A stretch of DNA of 64,000 nt from Streptococcus australis (lineage in GTDB: Bacteria > Bacillota > Bacilli > Lactobacillales > Streptococcaceae): the NCBI RefSeq assembly GCF_003943615.1, contig NZ_RJPZ01000003.1, forward strand, positions 263,010 through 327,009, written 5' to 3'. Positions 19,071-28,918 of this stretch are shown here, one piece after another. The translations under genes and the position numbers were made by a program. Under the pieces are notes generated by a model, which ran no database searches, had not been told where the DNA came from, and saw only the letters and a program-made list of their open reading frames with translations. Within the stretch, counting starts at the first letter, position 1; each line of letters begins with the position of its first letter.

Positions 19071-20339
19071 TTACTTAAATTGATCCGGCTGACCTTTATA
19101 GTTAGCCCAGTCTTGACTTAAGAAACGATTGTTAATCTTGTATTCAGGGGCAGGTTGAGGGTTGGAGACAAAAGGATCAACTGCTTTATCAAATGCCAAC
19201 CATCCATTCCAGCCCATATGAATGGTATCTTGCATAAAGTAGGGTTTATCACCATCTTTAGAAAAATCAGCAATATGGGTAAAGCCTTGACTTTCTAATT
19301 GGTAACGGATTTTTTCAACTGTCCGTTGATACATTTCTTTACTCAAACCTGTATAGGCCATCCATTTAGAGTTAACTGGAGGGATGACAAAGATCACATT
19401 GGTTTTCGATTGAGCAAACTGATCCAAGACGAGTTGTAAATCATTGTATTCTGGAGATTGCTCATAGGATTCATTCTTTTGGAATCCTTTGAGTTTCTTT
19501 AACTTACTAGCAAGGCGATGGGTGTAAAAGTTATTACTAATGCCTAGATTATTATTATTAGTTTTCTTTTTGGCTTCCGCCGTCGCTACCTCTTCCAAGG
19601 CTTCGTAAGAAAATGTATCCGGTAAAGCATCTAAGCGAGAGAGTACTTTTTTCTCATAGTTGCTATTGTTCATTGCCGTAAAGGTGCTAAAGAAGGCATC
19701 CTCCCGACGAACAAAGCGCATAAGGGTCTGATTGAGACCTTTTTCAAAACTAGATAGATTTCGACCTTTGGCCAGCTTCTGAACTCCTCCCTGCATAGCA
19801 ACATTAGGGTATTGTTGCAAAAGACGAGACGCCGCATACTGGCTTGCTGGTCCAGCTTCATGGTTGGCCAAAAAGCTAGTTAATTGATCGCTATTAAAGT
19901 ATTGCTGAAAGGCTGATGAATCATAACCATCCTTAGTGAACCACTGGGGCGATACCACATAGACTGCTGTTTTCCCTTCTAGTTGAGGAAGGATTTGTTG
20001 CATCCCAAAATATTGGTTCAAGGACGCTGCTCCTCGTTGCCCTAGAAAATAGGGACGATAAGAACGATCATACTTCTCAGCTAGTACTGCTGGGTGGACG
20101 ATATCAAACCGCAACCATTCGCTAGAACCAAAGAAAGGTACAAAACGATAGTTGGGATCCCCGAGCGCTTCTTCTTTACGGGCACGACTTTTAAAGCCTT
20201 CTGCTGTCAAGCTCACTGCAGCCTTTTTCTCCTCTGTCAGATTATGTTTATGGTTAATCGGATAGAAAAAGAGAAGAGTAGCGACCAGAGCCATGGCGCA
20301 AAAGACAGGACCCAGAATCAGCCACAATCGTTTAAGCAT
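19071..20339 (-). CDS. dltD: D-alanine transfer protein DltD
   Basis: Membrane-anchored protein that completes transfer of D-alanine to teichoic acids on the outer side of the membrane. 422 residues with start MLKRLWLI at 20339, which overlaps the dltC stop by eight bases; a GTG six codons upstream lacks a ribosome site and is rejected. A single N-terminal membrane helix (about 4-26) is followed by the SGNH-like domain: [10 protein letters not shown] (Ser in GSSE) near 67-76 and, near the C-terminus, MQDTIHMGW with the catalytic-type Asp and His. Last gene of dltXABCD. Confidence 0.95.
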   Translation of the reverse strand: MLKRLWLILGPVFCAMALVATLLFFYPINHKHNLTEEKKAAVSLTAEGFKSRARKEEALGDPNYRFVPFFGSSEWLRFDIVHPAVLAEKYDRSYRPYFLGQRGAASLNQYFGMQQILPQLEGKTAVYVVSPQWFTKDGYDSSAFQQYFNSDQLTSFLANHEAGPASQYAASRLLQQYPNVAMQGGVQKLAKGRNLSSFEKGLNQTLMRFVRREDAFFSTFTAMNNSNYEKKVLSRLDALPDTFSYEALEEVATAEAKKKTNNNNLGISNNFYTHRLASKLKKLKGFQKNESYEQSPEYNDLQLVLDQFAQSKTNVIFVIPPVNSKWMAYTGLSKEMYQRTVEKIRYQLESQGFTHIADFSKDGDKPYFMQDTIHMGWNGWLAFDKAVDPFVSNPQPAPEYKINNRFLSQDWANYKGQPDQFK

Positions 20340-20571
20340 TCTGAAGCTCCATGACACCTTCTACGATTTTGTTGGCTGTGTTCCAGTCATCACGACCAAA
20401 TTCAGATACTGGAACCCGAATATCGAAGCGGTTTTCCAATTCAACAATCAATTCAACGGTTCCCATGCTATCAAGAACACCCGCATCAAAGAGATCCTCA
20501 TCCATCATATCTGAGACATCTTCCATAAACAATTCGTCAATAATTTCAATTACTTGTGATTTTACATCCAT
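20332..20571 (-). CDS. dltC: D-alanyl carrier protein DltC
   Basis: 79-residue acyl-carrier-like protein. The phosphopantetheine attachment site is Ser35 in LDSMGTVEL. It receives D-alanine from DltA and hands it to DltB. Its 3' end overlaps dltD. Confidence 0.97.
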   Translation of the reverse strand: MDVKSQVIEIIDELFMEDVSDMMDEDLFDAGVLDSMGTVELIVELENRFDIRVPVSEFGRDDWNTANKIVEGVMELQNA

Positions 20572-20589
20572 TTTTCATTTTTCCTTTTC

Positions 20590-21840
20590 TTATTTCATTT
20601 TTGGAAACCATTGCTGATCCAAGAAACCTGAGAAAATCAGGAAGGACAGCATAACGGTATTGAAAGTAATAAAGATACCAAGAGCCTGGGTCCAGCGATT
20701 GTCTGGTAGGGGCTCCAGTCCTTTTGCTTTGCGTTCTTTATTGATGGTCTTTTTCTTCCGCAACCAAGCGTCGTTGATTACAAGACCCAGACCGTGGAAG
20801 AGACCATAAGCTACATAATACCAGGTCACCCCATGCCAGAAGCCCATGACCAACATGTTAATGATATAGGCAACGTTTGACGTTGTAATCCGACTCTGAA
20901 AGACCTTGTTGCGCATCAAAACCATGACTAGACGCATAAAGACAAAGTCACGGAACCAGAAGGACAAACTCATGTGCCAACGATTCCAAAATTCCTTTAA
21001 GTCACGTGACTTAAAAGGGAGATTAAAGTTGATTGGGCTCTTAATTCCCATCAAATTAGATGCCGCAAGGGCAAACATAGAATAGCCTGCAAAGTCAAAG
21101 AAGAGATCCAAACCAAAGACATACATGACCCCTAAGGTGCCCAGGTTAAAGATTCCCCCTTGAAGAAGGGCATAGGTCTTGACGTGTCCTAGTAAGAGAT
21201 GACCAAAGATATGAGCTAGAATAAACTTATAGAGGAAGCCAAGCATGATATACTTGACGCTCTGCTCCAACATATCTAGAAGCTCATCTCGATCCGGAAT
21301 CGTCAGATAATCTTCATTGAAGCGTTTGAAGCGGTCGATCGGCCCACTTGAAAAAGTCGGCATAAAGAGCAAGAAACGCAAGAATTCCCAGAGACTAAAG
21401 TCTTTGAGGGTTCCGTCTCGCATCTCGATAATCATGCCCACTGCTCGGAAGGTCAGATAAGAGATCCCAAGGAAGCCCATCCAAGACTGGGTGCCATCAA
21501 TGGCTGGTTGCACCTTCACAAAAACCAAGGGCAAAACGACCAAGAAAGAGTGGAGGTAAAAGACCCACTTGTTGTCACGCTGGCTTCGATAGAATTTATA
21601 GGAGTAGACCCAAAGGATTTGCCAAAAGAGGTAGAAAAGAACCGCATAGATTTGTTTCAAATCCGTCCCTGTCAGCATTAGAACAATAAAGGCGAGACTG
21701 ACCAAGGCTTCATAGACTGGGAATCGCTTTTTAAAGAAGAGGCCAACAAAGATGGGCAATAAGGCCCCAATCAGATAAATAAAGTAGACCGGGGTCCCAT
21801 AGGGTTCTAAATGAGGGAGCTGTTTCAAAAACTCGATCAT
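20590..21840 (-). CDS. dltB: D-alanyl transfer membrane protein DltB (MBOAT family)
   Basis: 416-residue polytopic membrane-bound O-acyltransferase with about eleven hydrophobic segments. The conserved MBOAT histidine is His336 in GFWHGVTW. It moves D-alanine from DltC across the membrane for DltD and lipoteichoic acid. Its start overlaps the dltA stop by four bases (ATGA), so translation is coupled. Confidence 0.96.
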   Translation of the reverse strand: MIEFLKQLPHLEPYGTPVYFIYLIGALLPIFVGLFFKKRFPVYEALVSLAFIVLMLTGTDLKQIYAVLFYLFWQILWVYSYKFYRSQRDNKWVFYLHSFLVVLPLVFVKVQPAIDGTQSWMGFLGISYLTFRAVGMIIEMRDGTLKDFSLWEFLRFLLFMPTFSSGPIDRFKRFNEDYLTIPDRDELLDMLEQSVKYIMLGFLYKFILAHIFGHLLLGHVKTYALLQGGIFNLGTLGVMYVFGLDLFFDFAGYSMFALAASNLMGIKSPINFNLPFKSRDLKEFWNRWHMSLSFWFRDFVFMRLVMVLMRNKVFQSRITTSNVAYIINMLVMGFWHGVTWYYVAYGLFHGLGLVINDAWLRKKKTINKERKAKGLEPLPDNRWTQALGIFITFNTVMLSFLIFSGFLDQQWFPKMK

Positions 21841-23387
21841 CGGTTGTTAACCTCACTAATCAACCCTTTGATGTCGATTTTCCCGTTTGGAGTTAGCGGT
21901 AAACTATCACGGTAAAGGAATTTTGAAGGCATCATATAAGACATCATGATGTGTTCCAAATCTTCCTTGATGGCTTTCGTAATATCAATCTCGCGTTCAA
22001 ATTGCTCTTTGACGCCATCTTTTAAGATGACATAGGCCAAGAGATTTTGAACCTTATGATCTTTGTTGTAGCGTGGCACTGCAACAGCCGAGTCGATGTA
22101 CTGAGATTTGTTCAAGTTTTGAGAAACATCTTCTAGCTCAATACGATAGCCGTTAAACTTGATCTGGAAGTCCATTCGACCACCATAGAGAAGAAGACCT
22201 TCATCTGTCATGGTACCAACATCTCCCGTATGGTAGGCTGGAAGTCCTTCAAATTCAAAGAAGGCTTCTGCTGTTTTCTCTGGATTATTCATATAACCTT
22301 TTGAAACAGCCGGTCCAGACACGATAATCTCTCCTTGCTCTCCATTTGGTAATTTGTTTCCTTCCTCATCAATGATGAAGGTTGGAGAATCTTCTTTAGT
22401 ATAACCAATTGGCAAGCGTTTAAGAGTCGCTAGCATCTCATCTGTGATAGCAACTGCCGACAAAGCTACCGTCGCTTCTGTTGGTCCATAAGCATTGATA
22501 ATCCGAGCATTTGGGAAACGCTCGCGCAGTTTTTGAGCCGTTTTAACCGTTAACTCTTCCCCATCAAAGTAGAAATGGGTAATGCCTGGCATCTTTTCAG
22601 CATTGAAATCTTCAGACAACATGGCCATATCTGCAAAAGATGGCGTTGAAGTCCAGATAGCAATCGGAAGAGAAAAGATGGTCGCAAAGAGTTGTTTAAA
22701 GTCTTGAGTAATGGCTGATGGAAGGGCAAAAAGGGTCCCTCCAAGAGCTAAGGTCGGTGCCCAGTACATGACAGACAAATCAAAGGAATAGGGTGGTTGG
22801 GCCAACATTTGCGGACGCTCTGGCGTCGCAAATTCCTTGTCTGTAATCATCCAGTTGGTGAAGCTGAGCAAGTTGTCGTGTGAAATTTGCACCCCTTTTG
22901 GTTTTCCAGTTGTCCCCGAGGTAAAGATAATGTAGTAGTTATCATCCCCCTTGACCGGATGTTGCAAGTCATACATATTCTGAGCCGCATAAGCTTCACG
23001 CACTTGCTCCAAGGACATGACTGGAGCAGCTGGGTTTTCAATTGGAAACTCATTGATGGCGATAATTAAGCTTGGCTCAGCCACTTCAACAATAGCAGAC
23101 ACGCGCTCCAAGGCAGAGTGGCTGTCAATTGGGATATAGGCGTGGCCAGACTTGGTCAGGGCCACAAAGGTTGCCAACATTTCATATTCTTGTCCACCAA
23201 AGACCACAACAGGTGACTTTTCAGGAAGTCCCATTTGGTCAATGTGGGCTGCTAAGCTATCTGAATCAGCCTTCAATTGGCCATAGGTATGCTCTTCTCC
23301 AAGGACATTGTAGACAGGATAGTCTGGTTGTAGTTGGGCGTAACGTTCAATCGCCTCAATCATATCAGTAATTGGTTGGTTTGACAC
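21837..23387 (-). CDS. dltA: D-alanine--D-alanyl carrier protein ligase DltA
   Basis: 516-residue adenylating enzyme that activates D-alanine with ATP and loads it on DltC. The phosphate-binding loop [11 protein letters not shown] is at about 155-165; [11 protein letters not shown] (about 300) and the YHTGD segment (about 388) are the other core motifs; the C-terminal catalytic lysine lies in PNGKID near the end. AAGGAG precedes the ATG. Follows dltX by 14 bases. Confidence 0.97.
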   Translation of the reverse strand: MSNQPITDMIEAIERYAQLQPDYPVYNVLGEEHTYGQLKADSDSLAAHIDQMGLPEKSPVVVFGGQEYEMLATFVALTKSGHAYIPIDSHSALERVSAIVEVAEPSLIIAINEFPIENPAAPVMSLEQVREAYAAQNMYDLQHPVKGDDNYYIIFTSGTTGKPKGVQISHDNLLSFTNWMITDKEFATPERPQMLAQPPYSFDLSVMYWAPTLALGGTLFALPSAITQDFKQLFATIFSLPIAIWTSTPSFADMAMLSEDFNAEKMPGITHFYFDGEELTVKTAQKLRERFPNARIINAYGPTEATVALSAVAITDEMLATLKRLPIGYTKEDSPTFIIDEEGNKLPNGEQGEIIVSGPAVSKGYMNNPEKTAEAFFEFEGLPAYHTGDVGTMTDEGLLLYGGRMDFQIKFNGYRIELEDVSQNLNKSQYIDSAVAVPRYNKDHKVQNLLAYVILKDGVKEQFEREIDITKAIKEDLEHIMMSYMMPSKFLYRDSLPLTPNGKIDIKGLISEVNNR

Positions 23388-23401
23388 GGTAGGGATCTCC
23401 T

Positions 23402-23530
23402 TTAGAATTCATTGTAAATAAAGCCACCTTGACCTTGACCAAGGTAACTAAAGAAATAGAGTAGGGCTAAGAAAATAGCGAAATACAAGATTGTTTGCCC
23501 TATAAATTTATAAAGTGTTTTATGTTTCAT
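23402..23530 (-). CDS. dltX: DltX, short membrane peptide leading the dlt operon
   Basis: A 42-codon ORF beginning MKHKTLYKF, with one hydrophobic helix (about 11-29) and ending GGFIYNEF. The conserved C-terminal FIYNEF-type motif and the position just upstream of dltA identify it as DltX, the small protein needed for D-alanylation in Firmicutes. It ends 14 bases before dltA and shares the AAGGAG that serves dltA. Its own ribosome site (AGTGAAAAAG) is weak. Confidence 0.88.
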   Translation of the reverse strand: MKHKTLYKFIGQTILYFAIFLALLYFFSYLGQGQGGFIYNEF

Positions 23531-23563
23531 CTTTTTCACTCTTCATTTTGATTATCACTGACT

Positions 23564-23593
23564 ATTTTACCATTTTTTGTTCAGTCATAGCAA
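23564..23593 (-). promoter_or_regulatory. dlt operon promoter
   Basis: Minus strand: TTGCTA (23593..23588), an 18-base spacer and TAAAAT (23569..23564), 34 bases upstream of dltX. I see no obvious operator for a known regulator. Confidence 0.5.
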
Positions 23594-23703
23594 TCCAAAC
23601 ACAAGGAAAAAATACTAGAAAACGTTACCATAAGAGACAATTGAGATCTGCCCTTAGATTGATTGCTTTTCTGATTTAAGTCAACCATCATCTAATCTAA
23701 GCC

Positions 23704-24969
23704 TTATTTTGCCGTTCCGCGACTCTGACGAATCAATTCAGAACACTTGTCTACTTCTACGTCTCTTTCAAAATGAGCTGGAGTCCAGGGAATTTCTATA
23801 TCCGGTTCAACACCTTTATCCGTCATTCCTCTACCTTGATCTACGCTTAGACAGCGAGAAGTAGGAAACATCAATCGATAATCACCATAATCAACGGTAC
23901 AACAATTGGAATAGTCTAAAATTCCGAGAGTTGGTCTACCTACCACCGTTACCTTCTTAAACTGCTTCATCATCTGGACAAAATTGTCCCCAGATGAAGC
24001 ACAATAGATATCTGATAAGATAAAGATCTGTTCGGGATATTGGCCGCCTCTAACCTCTGGGAAGAATTCCTCGTTTTCTTGCTGATACAGCACATAGCCT
24101 TTGCCCCGATAGCGGAGTAGATCCTCTTTCATCTCTTCAAGGAGTTTAATTGTTTCGGAACTAATCTCTTCCTGTTGCATCCAGTCCTCAAAATCCTTCA
24201 AGCGTAAGTCGACATTGCGTTCCGTGTAGAGAATTTCCATGCCATCATCATCCCAGTCAAGCGAATCATAGCCCTGACCCTTCTCTAAGCCTAGATGTAA
24301 TAGAGGGAAATATAAAGAATCTGTCCCTCCACCGTTCTGTCGGACATCAATGAGAAGGAACTTGACTTCCGTCATCATCGGTAAACACTCTTGGTATAAG
24401 CGACTAATAGCTTCTTCATCCATAAAGTTATCCAGACAAAGATAAAGAATCTCATCGTCTAACCGTTTCCAAAAAATCTGATCTTGGATCGGCTCTCGAC
24501 TGGGCGCTACTTCAATGGTCTTTTCTACCCCTTCTCGAATCAGGGTGACTCTTTTGGACTGAGAGACCAAATCCGCCCATTCTCGGTAGTGTCTTTCGGG
24601 GGTCTTACTTATAAAATAGTCCTTATGAAGAGACGCCACCTGCTCCAAGTCACTTCCATCCAGACCTAGGATCTGATCCCCTGCCTGGAGACCAGTGTCT
24701 GCATGCGCCTTTTCAACATAAAGTTGATGGTCCATTACACGTAAGAGAAAGCCTTTCTGACCAGCTTTTTTATTCTGAAAGGAGATGTGCCCAATAATAC
24801 CAAAACTGGCTAGGTAGGACCTGACTTGATAAAGAAAGGCATCATCCGCCATATCATCTGTTATTTTTTCCCGAAAAGGCTCTGGATCACATCCTTTTCG
24901 ATCTTTGATAGTAGATGAATCGTGAGTCATAATGGAGACGATATCTTCAAAAATAGCTCTCTTTCTCAT
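23704..24969 (-). CDS. S41-family peptidase-like protein with PDZ domain, cytoplasmic
   Basis: 421 residues without signal peptide or membrane segment. A PDZ-like region (about 65-115, LQAGDQILGLDG) is followed by the S41 tail-specific-protease core (about 165-400). The nucleophile-type Ser is in CASSGDNF (Ser325/Ser326). The downstream strand that in Ctp proteases carries the general-base Lys (TFGKG) reads PTLGILDY, so the Ser-Lys dyad looks absent. It may use another base, like the tricorn or IRBP branch of S41, or be inactive. Monocistronic with an extended -10 (TGGTATACT, -10 at 25002..24997) and AGGAG before the ATG. Substrate unknown. Confidence 0.75.
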   Translation of the reverse strand: MRKRAIFEDIVSIMTHDSSTIKDRKGCDPEPFREKITDDMADDAFLYQVRSYLASFGIIGHISFQNKKAGQKGFLLRVMDHQLYVEKAHADTGLQAGDQILGLDGSDLEQVASLHKDYFISKTPERHYREWADLVSQSKRVTLIREGVEKTIEVAPSREPIQDQIFWKRLDDEILYLCLDNFMDEEAISRLYQECLPMMTEVKFLLIDVRQNGGGTDSLYFPLLHLGLEKGQGYDSLDWDDDGMEILYTERNVDLRLKDFEDWMQQEEISSETIKLLEEMKEDLLRYRGKGYVLYQQENEEFFPEVRGGQYPEQIFILSDIYCASSGDNFVQMMKQFKKVTVVGRPTLGILDYSNCCTVDYGDYRLMFPTSRCLSVDQGRGMTDKGVEPDIEIPWTPAHFERDVEVDKCSELIRQSRGTAK

Positions 24970-25033
24970 GCAAGACTCCTTAATTTTTTTAGAAACAGTA
25001 TACCACTTTTCCTTAAAAAGTTCTTAAACCCCT

Positions 25034-25066
25034 AAAAAGAGGCTGGGACAAAAGTCCTAGCCTCCT
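25034..25066 (+). repeat. Short relic of the 180-bp repeat (terminator half only)
   Basis: GAGGCTGGGAC, AAAA, GTCCTAGCCTC is identical to the right-hand hairpin of the full repeats at 25.9, 53.9 and 61.5 kb, but the rest of the element is missing. It lies between two divergent genes, where a terminator has no obvious job. Confidence 0.7.
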
Positions 25067-25103
25067 CACTTCAAATAAGATCACAACGAGCTGTCCCTCA
25101 CAG

Positions 25104-25160
25104 GAGAGAAGCTGTATGAAATGATTTTCTATTTCATACAGCTTCTCTTCTATTTTTTCG
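25104..25160 (+). terminator. Strong stem-loop with T-run in a divergent intergenic region
   Basis: GAGAAGCTGTATGAAAT pairs with ATTTCATACAGCTTCTC, followed by TTCTATTTTTT. On the plus strand it is a textbook terminator, yet no plus-strand gene precedes it; it may mark a lost gene or insulate the lipoprotein promoter. Confidence 0.65.
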
Positions 25161-25175
25161 TGCTTTCCAAGCTTT

Positions 25176-25181
25176 TATAAT
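25176..25181 (+). promoter_or_regulatory. -10 element of the lipoprotein gene
   Basis: A perfect TATAAT lies about 48 bases before the lipoprotein ATG. A -35 is not clear. Confidence 0.45.
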
Positions 25182-25228
25182 GTACAATAGAAGAAATAAC
25201 GTTCTATGATTAGAAAGGGATTTACATT

Positions 25229-25894
25229 ATGTCTAAAAAAATCACTCTCCTTGCAACTCTCTTTTTGAGTCTTTTCTTCTTGACAGCCTGTATGTCTGAT
25301 TTTCAATCATATTTCAAACCGGAAGAAACAAGCACTCGTCCCTCCTCTAAAAAACAAGAGAAAAGTGAAAAAGAAGCCTCATCGTCTAAAAAATCATCTA
25401 AAGCTAGCTCTTCGAACAAAGAAAAGAAAGAGTCTAAGACAGAAACCAGCTCTAGCAAAAAAATAGAGGATCTCCCTGCCAATGCTAGCGAAGCTCCGAC
25501 GGACAAGATCTATGCAACTGGCGATTCTGTCGTTTACTATAAAAAAGATGGTGACGCCTTAGAAGCCGCTACACCGGATTACGAAGGCTATACTAAAAAC
25601 ATTGTTAAAAAAATACTTGGGGAACCCGAAAATAACCTGAGCGACCCAGAGTATTTGATCGAAACTTTTTCAGAAAAGGAACGGGAAAATCTGGTGAAAC
25701 TCTATCAAGAGGGACACTTAACAGAAGAACAGCTTCGTGCTTTTTGGGCTGGTGCGATCGATATCGCTCAAGCCACTCGATTCGGTCAAACTTACACGGT
25801 TTATACTTACAAACAGGGCCAAGTGCAGCTGGTCTTCAAAGAAGATAACCTTATCTACATCACTCCAAATCCAGAAGTGCTTTATTTTAACTAA
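25229..25894 (+). CDS. Lipoprotein of unknown function with Ser/Lys-rich linker
   Basis: 221 residues. Signal peptide with lipobox LTAC; Cys21 would be lipidated. A low-complexity Ser/Lys/Glu linker (about 33-88) precedes a small C-terminal domain (about 95-221) with YKKDGDALEAATPDYEGY and an acidic LTEEQLRAFWAG helix. This architecture is that of streptococcal surface lipoproteins of unknown function. GAAAGG precedes the ATG. Monocistronic; its 3' end abuts a full copy of the 180-bp repeat. Confidence 0.8.
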   Translation: MSKKITLLATLFLSLFFLTACMSDFQSYFKPEETSTRPSSKKQEKSEKEASSSKKSSKASSSNKEKKESKTETSSSKKIEDLPANASEAPTDKIYATGDSVVYYKKDGDALEAATPDYEGYTKNIVKKILGEPENNLSDPEYLIETFSEKERENLVKLYQEGHLTEEQLRAFWAGAIDIAQATRFGQTYTVYTYKQGQVQLVFKEDNLIYITPNPEVLYFN

Positions 25895-25899
25895 GAAAA

Positions 25900-26076
25900 A
25901 GGGGCTGGGACAAAAGTCCTAGCCTCTCAATTGTCTTTGGATTGTCGAGCAAGACGCAGTGGTTGAGTGGGCTCTACTACGCTGATTTCATCAGCTTTTA
26001 CAGCCCTACTCAACTGTGCGGAGGTGGGACGACGAAGTCGAATTCTAACGAATGACCGATTTCTGTCCCACTCTCT
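25900..26076 (+). repeat. 180-bp structured repeat, copy 1
   Basis: Begins with GGGCTGGGAC, AAAA, GTCCTAGCC and ends with GTGGGAC...GTCCCAC. The middle has GTTGAGTGGGCT pairing with AGCCCTACTCAAC around GCTGAT/ATCAGC. It lies between the convergent lipoprotein and pip genes. Compared with the copy at 61.5 kb I count about eight differences. Confidence 0.85.
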
Positions 26077-26108
26077 TTGTTTCACATGAAACTATGGATA
26101 GAGGAAGT

Positions 26109-28904
26109 TTAGTCTTCTTCCATCTTTTGAGGTTGATAGGCCAGCATTCCTAAACCAATACACAACACCAAAACCAGAGTAAGGAAGGTGACTTGCCCGC
26201 CTATCTGACCAGACAAGGAAATGGTTTCCCTTAGTCCCGATACGGTATAGCTCATCGGCAACAGTGGATGAATGGTTTGGAAGAAACGATTGGTAAGGGC
26301 AAGCGGATAAGTTCCTGCACTAGAAGCCAGTTGAAGGAGCAAGAGAATCAAAGAGATAAAAGCTCCTACCTTGTTGTTCCATGTCGTTAAAGCAGTCACC
26401 ATGGACATGAAGGTCACACTTCCTAGCACACAGAGGAAAAGAGTCAAAGCTTCATGGTTTGCTGCCATTCCTAGCAGATGAACAGCTCCGTAGACCAAGA
26501 CACCAGCCAAGACAGCAATTATCCCGTTCACTTCCAATCTCGATTTCAGCCAAGCCCAACGACTTTCTGGATGACGCCCAGATGGCAATTTGGCAAAAAT
26601 CATATTGGTAGAAAGAGCAGCGACGAAAAGGGCAACTGATATCATATAAGGCGCCATTCCCACTCCATTCACTGAAACATTATCATGGTCTGTCTTTGAA
26701 AGGGTAATTGGATCTGACAATACGCTTGCATTTTCTTTTTCAGTGCTAGCGCTATTTAATTGGTCCTTAGCCGAACTCAAGCCTTGACTGAGATTCTGAC
26801 TACCTGTTTGGAGATCCCCCAAGCCCCCGACAAGAACCTGGCCTCCTGTCGCTAATTGACCAGAGCCATCAGCTATTTTAATTGCACCATCCGCCAATTG
26901 ATGAGAACCTGATAGTAACTGACCTGATTTATCCGATAACTGATCAACACCTGATACGAGTTGATCAACACCACTAGCCAAGACTGGTGTTTGAGTATTT
27001 AATTGACCAATCCCACTGGCCAGTTGTCCAGCACCTGTTGTTAATTCGCTAGACTTACTAGTCAATTGGTTGGCCCCTGAAACTAATTGGTCCATTCCCA
27101 TAATCAGAGTTGGCATCTTTCCATTTAGTTCTCCCAATCCTGTTGCTAGTTGACTGCTTCCAGATACCAAATCCGCAGATTTCTGCTCCAGTTGACTGGT
27201 CCCCGCACTCAATTGAGTAGCGCCTGCTATCAAGGTGCTGCTATTATCATTAAGCTGACTAGCTCCGCCAGCTAACTGATCCACCCCTGTCGTATAGAGT
27301 TGCACTCCTTGGTTGAGAGTTTGGCTAGCTGGTAGAAGTTGCTCTGTCACTGCTGTCTGCACGGAGCTCAAGCTAGTTGAAAGAGTATTCAAGGTAGACG
27401 AAGCTGTTGGCAAGATCTGATTAGCACTTTCTTTTACTGTGGCCAAAGGACTCTCGGTCGTTAAGCCTTCTTGCAAGCCTTGAACAGTAGTTATAATCGC
27501 TTGAGCAGCAGTCTCCGTCGTACTTGAAGTAGCAGAGACAGCAGACGTCAGTTCTGCCTGTTGTTCGGCTGTCATCGATTGATAGGCAGCAGTAGCTTGA
27601 AGATTGGCTAGTACTGAATTGCGGTCAGCCTGTGCTGCGGCTGAAATCCCTTGAGCAGAGGTGGCAATGGTTGCCAATGCTGTGCTGAGCTGACTAGTAT
27701 CTCCGCTCGTGTTCTGAATAGCTTCATTTAATTGGGTGAGGCCTGCTGTTAATTGGGCAAGCTGCTCTTGTTGATTTGGTGACGGAGAAAGTTGTGTAGA
27801 TAAGGTTTGAATTCCTGTTTCTAACTGGGATACTCCATTTCTCAATGCTTCCGATTGACCGCTTAATTGACTAGCTCCACCACTGAGAGTAGCAAGCCCT
27901 GTGCTATAGCTGGTTAGACCACTCGTCAAATTGCTAGCACCAAGATTCAACTGACTGACTCCTTTTGTGTAGGTATCCAGTCCTGTTGTGAGAGTGTTCA
28001 TTCCTGTATGCAATTGGCCAATTCCAGAGGCTAACTGAGGCGTTTGACTAGCCATTTGGTTCAAACCATCTCCAAGTTGTCCAACACCAGACGTATAGGT
28101 CGTCAGTCCACTATTAAAGGTGGTAAAACCATTATGAAGTTGCCCAACTCCCGATACGAGGGTCGGAACTTTCTCCTTCATTTGGTGAAGACCTGTCCCT
28201 AATTGGCCAACTCCATTGGTGTAGGCCAAGAGTCCTGTGCTAAGAGTCTGTGCCCCATTTGAGAAAGACAGACTCGAATTGGACAAGGTTGTCAAATGGT
28301 CTGTCAGGGTTTGCCCACCCTCTTTTAACTGACCAGCACCGGTTGCCAGCTTTTGACTTCCTTCAGCTGCTGTTCCCATCCCTGTCTTCAAACTCCCCAT
28401 CTTCTCAAAAAGAGCGTTTGTATAGGTTTTGGTAACATTACTAGCAACGGTTTGCTGAATTTTTATCATGGCTGAATCACTCATCTTACCAGCAATAAAG
28501 CTATGGCCACTAGATGTTTGGTAGGCAATAGTCATTTGTTCTGGATGATTGGTTAAGATAGAAGCCGCTTTAGCGGATAGATCTTGGGGCAAGGTTACCA
28601 CCATATAATAATCACCCTTTTTCAGTCCTTCTTTAGCTGCTGTTTCATCTACAATATGAAAATCCAGTGCATCACTCTTCTCAAAATTGGACACCATGTC
28701 TTTTCCAATTGTCAATTCTTGTTCTTGATAACGAGCTGGCTGATCTTGATTGACAACTGCTACCGGCAAGTTCGAAACCTTGCCATAAGGATCCCACATA
28801 GAAGATAGAAAGATCACATTATAGAGAGCTGGTATCAAAGCAACCCCTATCATCACAACGATAACGGTCGGTTTCCTAAAAATCGCTTTCCATTCCTTAA
28901 ACAT
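26109..28904 (-). CDS. YhgE/Pip family membrane protein with long extracellular repeat domain
   Basis: 931 residues with start MFKEWKAIF at 28904 (AAGGAG eight bases upstream; a longer frame start is rejected). One N-terminal helix (about 11-35) is followed by a conserved extracellular domain and then roughly 500 residues of short repeats of the type GAxQLxxGxxxL (about 180-690), helix-prone and probably rod-like. Five to six helices at the C-terminus (about 740-925) form the ABC-2-like membrane part. Pip was named as a phage infection protein in Lactococcus, and relatives include EsaA of type VII secretion. Its job here is unknown. Divergent from a TetR gene that probably controls it. Confidence 0.85.
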   Translation of the reverse strand: MFKEWKAIFRKPTVIVVMIGVALIPALYNVIFLSSMWDPYGKVSNLPVAVVNQDQPARYQEQELTIGKDMVSNFEKSDALDFHIVDETAAKEGLKKGDYYMVVTLPQDLSAKAASILTNHPEQMTIAYQTSSGHSFIAGKMSDSAMIKIQQTVASNVTKTYTNALFEKMGSLKTGMGTAAEGSQKLATGAGQLKEGGQTLTDHLTTLSNSSLSFSNGAQTLSTGLLAYTNGVGQLGTGLHQMKEKVPTLVSGVGQLHNGFTTFNSGLTTYTSGVGQLGDGLNQMASQTPQLASGIGQLHTGMNTLTTGLDTYTKGVSQLNLGASNLTSGLTSYSTGLATLSGGASQLSGQSEALRNGVSQLETGIQTLSTQLSPSPNQQEQLAQLTAGLTQLNEAIQNTSGDTSQLSTALATIATSAQGISAAAQADRNSVLANLQATAAYQSMTAEQQAELTSAVSATSSTTETAAQAIITTVQGLQEGLTTESPLATVKESANQILPTASSTLNTLSTSLSSVQTAVTEQLLPASQTLNQGVQLYTTGVDQLAGGASQLNDNSSTLIAGATQLSAGTSQLEQKSADLVSGSSQLATGLGELNGKMPTLIMGMDQLVSGANQLTSKSSELTTGAGQLASGIGQLNTQTPVLASGVDQLVSGVDQLSDKSGQLLSGSHQLADGAIKIADGSGQLATGGQVLVGGLGDLQTGSQNLSQGLSSAKDQLNSASTEKENASVLSDPITLSKTDHDNVSVNGVGMAPYMISVALFVAALSTNMIFAKLPSGRHPESRWAWLKSRLEVNGIIAVLAGVLVYGAVHLLGMAANHEALTLFLCVLGSVTFMSMVTALTTWNNKVGAFISLILLLLQLASSAGTYPLALTNRFFQTIHPLLPMSYTVSGLRETISLSGQIGGQVTFLTLVLVLCIGLGMLAYQPQKMEED

Positions 28905-28918
28905 TTTTGTCTCCTTTT

